A DNA stretch of 64,000 nucleotides from Symsagittifera roscoffensis (lineage: Eukaryota > Xenacoelomorpha > Acoela > Convolutidae). Location of the stretch: the NCBI RefSeq assembly GCF_963678635.1, contig NC_087065.1, positions 40,241,430 to 40,305,429 of the forward strand, read 5' to 3'. Numbering within the stretch: the first letter of the stretch is position 1; each line of letters starts with the position of its first letter. The position numbers and the translations under genes were made by a program. This document shows positions 42,501 through 51,500 of this stretch, one piece after another. The notes beneath the pieces were generated by a model that saw only the letters and a program-made list of their open reading frames with translations, had not been told where the DNA came from and did no database searches.

Positions 42501-45500
42501 TTTTGTAATCATCTCCCCCCACATGCTATGTAAATTACTAAGTGATATACTTTTTGCAAATAGCAAAAATTAAATAGACCAAAGAGCACGTCTCAATCCA
42601 CTTTGGAGCAGTTTTTAGAACAGTTTAAATCCCCGCTTACGCATTAATACAGTGCTGATTTAAATTAAACGGCGCAACGAACAACATTTGAATTTTTGAA
42701 CGCGTTCCTCTCAAATTGGCTTAAGATTAGACAAAAATAAGAGGAACAAAACTTACTTAGAATTTCATCAAAATTAAAATGATGCTTTTTTCCCGAAAAT
42801 TTAACCAAAAATTTATCTTAAAGATGGGTCATTTTGAATTTTTTAATTAATCAATAGTTACGCTGAAACTACCAAAGTAATTGAAGTAAAAAATACATCA
42901 AAAATTCTTCCTACACATCCAAAAAAGTTCTAGAAAGTCTATAATTCTAAAAATCTGTCTATTTTTAGTTGATAGCCGTAAAAGATCATTTTTACAAAAC
43001 AAAAATCAAAATATTTGGCTAAAAACATATTTCAAACGTTTTACGAAAATTTTAGAAAGTTTAAACCTTCCAAAATTTTGTTGCGATGTGTAAGAAGCTT
43101 CTTTTGATACGTTTTTCATCAATTGAATAAGCCAAAGCCCCCATTTTTGAGCTGAATGTTAAGTTAAAAATTTTGGGTAAAAAATTGCAGCATATTAGTT
43201 CAAGTGAAAATCGAAGCAAATTTTATTCCCTTCATTTTTTTGTCTATTCTCAACCCAATTTGCAAAAAAGGCATATGAAACTTTTGTTAGTTTTGTCTGG
43301 ATAATTTGAATCAGCACTCTAGCATGAAATATATTGCTCTTTACTTGTCCCAAATTGGCAATCTTCAAACTCAATCTTCGATCTTTGGCAAAACTTAAAG
43401 AAAATGGTCATAGGTAAATATATTTTTTTAAATTGAGCTCAATGCAATAATTTGCTTCATCCTAGAATTGGCCAATCAAATTTCTTTTTCATATCAAAAT
43501 GTTTTGTTTACAATTTCAAGTCGAATTATAAATAAGCCGAATTGGCCTAAATTGAAGAATGCTTGGTCAAGCAGTCAAAACTTATTCAAATAGACTCCAG
43601 ATTTTACCCAGATTAGAAAAAAAACACAAAAAACAGCTCCAGAGGAAAACAGCTCCTTGTTAGAAGTCGGCTTGAGAATAATGTATGTTTTTCTCAACAT
43701 TTATGAATTGAATATAATAAAATCGCAAATTTGAGAAATTTAGGCGGAATAACCCGTCATTTTTTTCCAAAATACGTCGGAACAAAAAGCCAGGCAAGTC
43801 GAATCTAAGTCGCGCAACACGCCTTTGAATCAGGTGCTTTTTAATTTTTTCTTGAAATTTTCTTGATGAGAATTTATGGGTGTTTTCCTCTCAGCGCGGT
43901 TGCTGGCCAGCTGAAAAAAAAATCCTTTGAATTGTCTATGATAATTAATTCATAGCTTTTAAATGTTAATGAGTAAAGCATGTAAAACTACCAATCATCA
44001 AAGACAAAAAACACTAAATATGTACAAAACTTATCTTGAAGAAAAAACGCTTTTAGATGCAACTGATTTAACTTAAGTTTCATTGCAACTGGCCTCAAAA
44101 ATGGTTTTTAATGACCCTTTATGAGTAAGTAAATTTACGTTCATCTTAAAGCTTCCTTGTTGAAGAAGAAACTCGAGACCGAACTTTGGCTGACTAATTA
44201 AAGAAATCTACCTTGATAAACTTCTCACGCTGAAATACTCTTAAGTGCTCATATCCATAACCTGAAGTACCTTTGCTGTTTGTTCACAACTTCATTGTTT
44301 TGCCCCGGGGAAATAATTATCGTCACCTGGGGAAATTCGCCCGCTCTCCAAATTGATTTCTGGTTCTACCTGAATTCCAATTGTAATGATTTGTCTAAGA
44401 AAGCGAGCAGATTTTAAACTGGCAATGTCTGAAGGAGAAAAGACTACGGTTTCTGGTTTATTAGTGTTCATCGAACCATATCGTCTAATTCGCACGTCAG
44501 GGAATTGTAAATTTTTCTTATCGCAAGGCACGAAATCAGATGTATCTGCAGTTTACATACCATAGATGGCGCCTCCTCTTATATGATGGAAAATATTACT
44601 AAACCAATATCGACCAAACTCGAAATTTCACAGAGGTTACAAAATCTGGTAATTTAAGATTTCAATTCACAATTTAAGTGAATTATATGAGAAAAACTTT
44701 GAGCACCCTGTTTAACCCTTTCATCCCACCTTTTTACGCCGCAACCATAAGATAAATAAAAAATACTGAAAAATTTTAGTAATTAAAATTGATGTTACGT
44801 CCAGTTTCATGAATGTTTGTTTATTTTAGATGCATCATTTGTTGAAAAGTCTAAAATTTTGCCTGAGGAAGAAAATCGCACCGAGCACAAATTTTCCATC
44901 GTTTTTTCGAAAGACCAAAGCATTTTGATTGTGAATTTTTTTGCTTGTGCGTTCTCCAGAACGTAAAATTTATATGATGGCTCGAACCAGAGAAAACGCT
45001 GAATTTCCCAACTACCGATTAACTAGAATAACCCAACCAGATACATAACTATGGGTTTAGGAACTTAGACGATCAGAAAATAACGGAATTTGGCTGATTA
45101 AACACTGGTTGTCCGATTTAGACAATAACTTGCCTGCAAATTGCGTGAAACTTGTTTAGAGACTTATATTATCTGTTGGCTGAGTAAATAATGGTTGTCT
45201 GTAAATTCCGTTTCTTTCTTGTCGTCTAATTAGCTTGTCGTCTAATTTCCTAGGCCCCCATAACTGTACAAGTTGTAAGAATTTGAAATTTTTGTTTCTT
45301 TTTTGGCTCGTAAATGCCAAATGTAAATACTAAATGCTGTAACTTGAATCCTGTTAGAAAGTAATGAAACCAATTCGCTTGTTTCAATTCATTTCAAAAC
45401 AATTTGGAAAGCAGATTTTTTGCAGGGCTTAACGAAATTGCAATCAATTTCGTTAAACCCAACTAAATAGGTCATTTTGACCAAATTTGCAGGCAAGTTT

Positions 45501-48500
45501 CATACACCAGAATTTCACTAAAAGTGATTACAAAAAAATCAAACATTTTTTGACTATTTTTTGATCATCGAAATTAATCTAGAAAAATCAACAAATTACG
45601 AGCATAGCTATTCTCGAGTTTTGAAACCAACATGATTTCTGTGAGACATTTTATTCTCATTGATACGTTTAATCAATCGGTGGGCTACGTCATATTTTAG
45701 CATAGAAAAAAAAACCAAGACTGCGCATATCGGCAAAGCCTTGAATGCATTTTATTTTGTATAAAATGCATTTTATTTTGTATAGAGTAATTTAAATTAA
45801 AATAATTGATAAAAACTTCAAAACAAAAGAAAAAAAATAAATAAATTTCCCCCTTACGCTATTTCAAATACCTCCCGGTTAGCATTAAATGTTTTTGTTT
45901 TTAGCTCCAGGCAACAAAAATTTCCCAACGATATAAAAAAAATCCCGTCAAAATTAGCTAGTTGAAAATTCGAATTTTGTTTGGAGAAAAAAACAGGAAA
46001 ATAGTCGGAGCACTAAGAAATTCTAAATGTTTATAAAATCTATGCTCACGCACAAGTTGAACAAAACTGCTCATATCAAGGCAACGCCCTGATTGTCATG
46101 ACTGTCTTCTAAGCTCTACGGAGTAGTGTTTTTTTTAAGAAATGATGAAATTTTCTTTCTAACAAAAAATTACTTTTTTGATTTTTTTTTCAAAACTATC
46201 CCCCACACTCAATTCTTAGCTCAGATGCACATTTTTCTAATTTTCGCTTATACAGAAGATTTAAGCAGACCAAATAGCAAGCTTCAATTCAATTTTCACA
46301 GGTGAATTTGTTTTCTAATTTTAGCTCAAAACCACAACATTTTTCTCATGGTTTGAAAAACTTGCAAAATCGCTAGTTAAAAAGACAAAAATTTTTATGA
46401 AGAAAAAACACGACTACCCTGATTACAAAAATATACTCTCACTTAGTTCGAAAGTGAGAACAAAGACAAATCCAATTACTAAATCTTGGAACCAAAAATC
46501 TTCCCTCTGTTCAGTTTAGCATGAGTTCGAAGGGTTAAACTAATCAAAACTCTACGTTGTGCACTAGCAAAAAATCATGACAGGATAAATGTTGCAAATG
46601 CCTGAATTTTACTAATGCCCTTAAAAAGTCTCATGAATATTTTGGCCAAAAGGTAGAGATGAACATTTGCAAATAAATAGAACTTCATTTGGTTTATTTC
46701 AAATTTTGTACACACAATGTGAATTTTGCGCGTGACTTTTGGATACATTGTGAACTTTGCACAGTACACTTAACATTAATAAGAAATTAGAAATTTTGCG
46801 CAAGGCAAAAATTGCATTCTTCACACCAAGGGTGGATCTAGGGTTTTCTCAGGGAGGATTTTCCAAAAACTTTTGACACTTTGTCGGCTTTTTTGATTTT
46901 ACGAGTGCTCACAGAACATACACTATAAAAATCCTCTTTTAACAAAATTTTGTGCACTGCAGCCAAAATTTGGAAAAAATAGCAGGTACAAAACTCAATT
47001 TTGGGTTTTTTTGAAAAATTTTTAATTTTAGAAAAAATTAAAGGAAATCAGTCAAAAGTGGATGTTGTAAAATAGTAGCAAAAGTGATGAGGGGGTCAAA
47101 TTCTTGAGGGGGTGGGCTTGCATCCGCTTCCTCTCTACTTAATGCGCAACAAGATTAATTTTTTTTGATCTCTTGTTGAGAAATCATCGATAAAAACTCT
47201 CTTTTCAAATGAGCTTTTTAAATGAGTCCAACCAGGGAAGCATCTAAGTTTTTCGAGGGGGTGGCGTTGCTGACCACTCTTAGGTCGACCAAAAAATACA
47301 AACAGATCAACATAATATACATTGGCATCAAAAGCATCTTCAGAAAAATTTAGGGACGGCTAGCGGAAAATGGAATAGCTTATTTGCAATAGCACCAAAG
47401 GGAGGACCATCCAATCTCTGAGGGAAAAAGGGCCTCCGCCCCTGCTTCACACTTTCATAATTTTCCAAAATTTATCGCAAAAATTATCTGTTTCGTTTTA
47501 CTATCACTTCCTCCGATCACTGCGATCAGAGGAACAGAATTTCTGAAGTTGATGGTATTTGTTTTTAGTTTCCCTAGCTATCTTGAAAAACTATCTTTAT
47601 TAGACCTCAGGCATCCGGTTGTTTTTGACAACTCCTGCCCGTAAAAATAACGTATTCTAGATATGAGTCTGCGCTCAAAAGTAGGAGTGGTTTTTAAGAT
47701 CAGAAGTGGTTCAAATACTTACTTAAAATTCGAACGAATAAAACGATGGTAGATTTCACGTTTTAGCATGTTGATCTGACTTCTTTTATCACTCGAACCA
47801 AAAAAGACAAAATAATACACAAAATAACCATAAAAAATCAAAAGAACGTATTCCCTAAATAAATCACTTAGTTTTTAGACAAAGTTTTGTGTTTTTTTGT
47901 GTTGATTGTCCTCAGCCTGGTTCTAGTTAGAGACATTCTAGGTTGAAGAGGCAAGTCGCCATCAGCGCAAGGACGCCAACACCACCACTTACTCTAACGA
48001 CATTAAACCCGACCAGAATAACGGAGGACGACATCCTCTGACGTCATCGAGGAGCAATGACGTCACAAATGGCTCGTCCTCGGCTGACAGCTCGGCACAC
48101 AGTTTCTTCCGACACCTGAAACTGTGCAAGATGCTGTTCATCATTACATTTGTGTATATTCTGTCGTTCCTACCGAATTTTTTGTATGGATTCCTAGTGG
48201 CATTCGATGTCATACCATTCAACATATACTTTTACAAGGGTGAGTAGCACTACTACCTATTTTATTTTAGACCCCTTAACCCCTTCCCCCATCGGCTTGG
48301 CGATAATCAGTGACATCCATTTTATTTGATCCATTTTTTAGGCCGAGTTGAATGTCAATATAAACTTTTTAGTCAGCTAAAGCGCCAAGAAATGGGAGCT
48401 ATTTGCGAAGTGCTCTTCTATACACGCTTTAGTATTTGCACCGTTTTTGTCATGAGAGAGTTAGGAAAACCATCTAGATGTTTCGTTAACATTAAAGACA

Positions 48501-51500
48501 AAACTCTTGAAAGTTTGTTGATAATGCGCCCATCCCCCTCGCGAACACACTAGATTAATCTCTATCAGCAACATTAAGATAAGATGTCTCCGCCCATCGC
48601 TGTTTTCTACAGGTCAGAAAAAGCTGAGTTGCCAATTTGAAATACTCTCAAGTTGCAATTAGGAATCGATATTTCATTTGCACCTTTGTAAAATTTTTCT
48701 TTTTTGTGGAGTGTTATTTGACCAAAAATTGTTTATTAAGTTTCGATTCAAAACTTTTTTGAAAAATTCAAAATTAAATCACAATTTGAAAAAAAATTTG
48801 AGGCCATATTTCTCATTGAATTATTCTTTTTTGTTGTTTTATTTTTTTCTTTGATTGGTGGGAGCAAAAAAAAATGATAGCTTTGATAATTATGCAAATG
48901 ATATGGAAATTATTTTGATGAAGTAAGCAACGCTCGCTAATGAAGATTGAACAAGGTAAGGTTTCGAAGTTCCCTTGAGGATTGTTCCAATGATAGATCA
49001 GATCTTGTAAAAAGTAATCAGTGGCTTTTCTGATAGCCAAGTAATCAATCACTGCCACGAATTTTAATTCTTTCAGATGCATTTTTAAAATGATGAAGTC
49101 ATTCGCAATCATCAATTTTAATCAAAGCTGGGCCATCTTTTTTTGATTTGGAAAAATTATCCTTTTTCACCAAAAGCTGCTTCAAACACTTTAGATGGCA
49201 GTCGGTAAACTCGGCGGTGCGCCTTGATTGGAACAGTTTTCCTTGGTAATAAATTGTTTTTCCAGGCAAGGGCGGATCTATGATCTTCTCGAGAAGGGGC
49301 GGCTTTTTTATCCAACCAAATTAATTTTCTAAGCTCTCACAAATCACTTAAAAGTTTTCTGAAAAAAATCAGGCCAAAAAAGGCGTTTTTAGACACTTTT
49401 TGGAATAATTTGCCCAAAAAAATGCAATTTTTCGGCGCGACCTCCTCCTTAAAAGTAGTATATTGGCACTAAAGATGCTTTTAAGAAAAATTTAGGGTTA
49501 GTCAGTTAAAAATAGATGTCCTAAAATAGTACCAATTTTTTAAATTATGATTCCAAGACTACCTTTGAGTTAAACTACTTTTAAGATTTTTAGTTAAACC
49601 AAAAAAAAATAAAACGAGATACTGCTCGTATCTTGAATAATCGTCACTTCTCTGGAAGTTTCGATTGCTCTCTAAAGTGTCTTAATACAATTTTGGATGC
49701 AAGCTTCGCAAAAATTTTGAAAAATTTATCGAAACTTACATCCATTTTATCGAAATTTTTATCAAATCAAAAATCTCTGGAAGTTTCGATTGCTCCCTAA
49801 GGTGTCTTAATTTAATTTTGGATGCAAGCTTTGCAAAAAATTTGAAAAATTTATCGAAGCTTACATCCATTTTATCGAAATTTTTATCAAATAAAAAATC
49901 TCTGGAAGTTTCGATTGCTCCCTAAGGTGTCTTAATTTAATTTTGGATGCAAGCTTTGCAAAAATTTTGAAAAACTTATCGAAGCTTACATCCATTTTAT
50001 CGAAGTTTTTATCAAATCAAAAATCTCTAGAAGTTTCGATTGCTCCCTAAGGTGTCTTAATTTAATTTTGGATGCAAGCTTTGCAAAAATTTTGAAAAAT
50101 TCATCAAAGCTTACATCCATTTTTTCGAAACTTTTAACAAATCTAAAATCAACAAGAGTCGCGGGTCTTATTTTAATGTGAATATTTTTATTTAGTGTTC
50201 TATGAAAATTTTCTGTTACTGCTGATTTCACTCAAAAAGTTTGTTCAATTCCACCTGCCACATTTGGACCAAAAAGGTTCTTAAACTATATGCGTATTAG
50301 TTTCTCAGACGAATCGATTCGCCGCATTTAATATGCGCTGAACAAAAACTGAGAACTTTAAGCAATTATATTATCTTGAATTAGCTGTTTTGATAATTTT
50401 CAAACCTCCGTAACTTCACATAACAAAATCATATGTCTTTTCAAATTTGGGCTCAAACCATCAATTTTTTTCTGACGGTTTGAAAAATTTAGTCAAAAAT
50501 GGTTTACTAAAAATCAAATTTAGTCAATTTAGATTGGTCAACTCAGATTTGAAACTGAGTAAGAAAACTTATAAATATTCCGACCGACACTTTCTTTAAA
50601 AAATGTTTCAAAAATATTATTTCAAAAATTTTTCCAGAAGGTTGAACATTTAAGCTCAAGTTTTTCTAACAATTTTTATAAGTTAATTGAAAAAATCGGG
50701 ACATGTTTCAATAGATTTGGTCAACACATTTTGCTTTATTGGGAAGTTAGGGTGCCTGAGTTCTATATGTACTGATTTCTGAGCCATATCGAATCGCCGC
50801 ATTTACTACGCTACTTGTCTATTAAAAAATAGGGAAATTTGCGCGCATTGATTATCCCGACTTAGTTAATTTGTTAGTTGTCAAACTTCCATAACCTCAC
50901 AAAAAATAATCACACCAGAAATATTTTTTATATGTTTGAGTTTACGCCATCAATCTTATTCCTATGGTATAAAGAACTGCCGAATACGATTAAATAAAAA
51001 ATCAAAATCAGCATGAGTGAAAAAATTTGATTTATGTTGTCAATTTTTTGAAAAATCTGTTCGGAAATATAACTTTAAGTCGTTTTAGAACATTTAAATG
51101 TAAAAAGTTTATACCAAGTTTTATCATCAATTTTCATCATTTATTTAGAAAAATAAGAGGTTGTTATATTTGTTATAAAATATCTTTAAAAAATGGCCAG
51201 GCTGTGGGAGACCTAGAAATAACGAAAAAGTAAGGCTTCGCTCTCGCACTACTGCCGTTTGCATATACATTAAAAACACCTCAAAGGGAACGCCTTTATT
51301 ATTTTGAGTGCCTTTAAGTGTGAAACCTCTCAATAGTTCAAAATATTTTGAAATAACACACTTTATCTCCAGGCTCTTGAATTAATTTCTAGCGACGGCA
51401 GATGGCACAAACTGATCAACGAAAAAATAACAACTTTTGTTTCTGATATCAGAAATCAATGTTAAATAATTTAAGTAACAAAACAGAGTTGGACTTTCTG

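Larger units (their letters stand above)
12234..47941 (+). other. receptor intron 3 (35,708 bp), in the third intracellular loop
   Basis: It begins GTGAGT and ends ATTCTAG. Exon 3 ends in phase 0 and exon 4 starts in phase 0. The intron sits where the receptor has its variable third intracellular loop, so an extra alternative loop exon inside it cannot be excluded, but I found none. It is packed with the mobile elements listed separately. Confidence 0.85.

Noticed and set aside
47916-47941. Exon 4 starting at the stronger acceptor CCTCAG
   Set aside because: In the frame required for TM6 this start meets TAG within three codons. The acceptor at 47941 keeps the frame and phase.
49651-50150. 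CRISPR-like array
   Set aside because: The 125-bp units are contiguous with no unique spacers, and the genome is animal. It is an ordinary tandem repeat.
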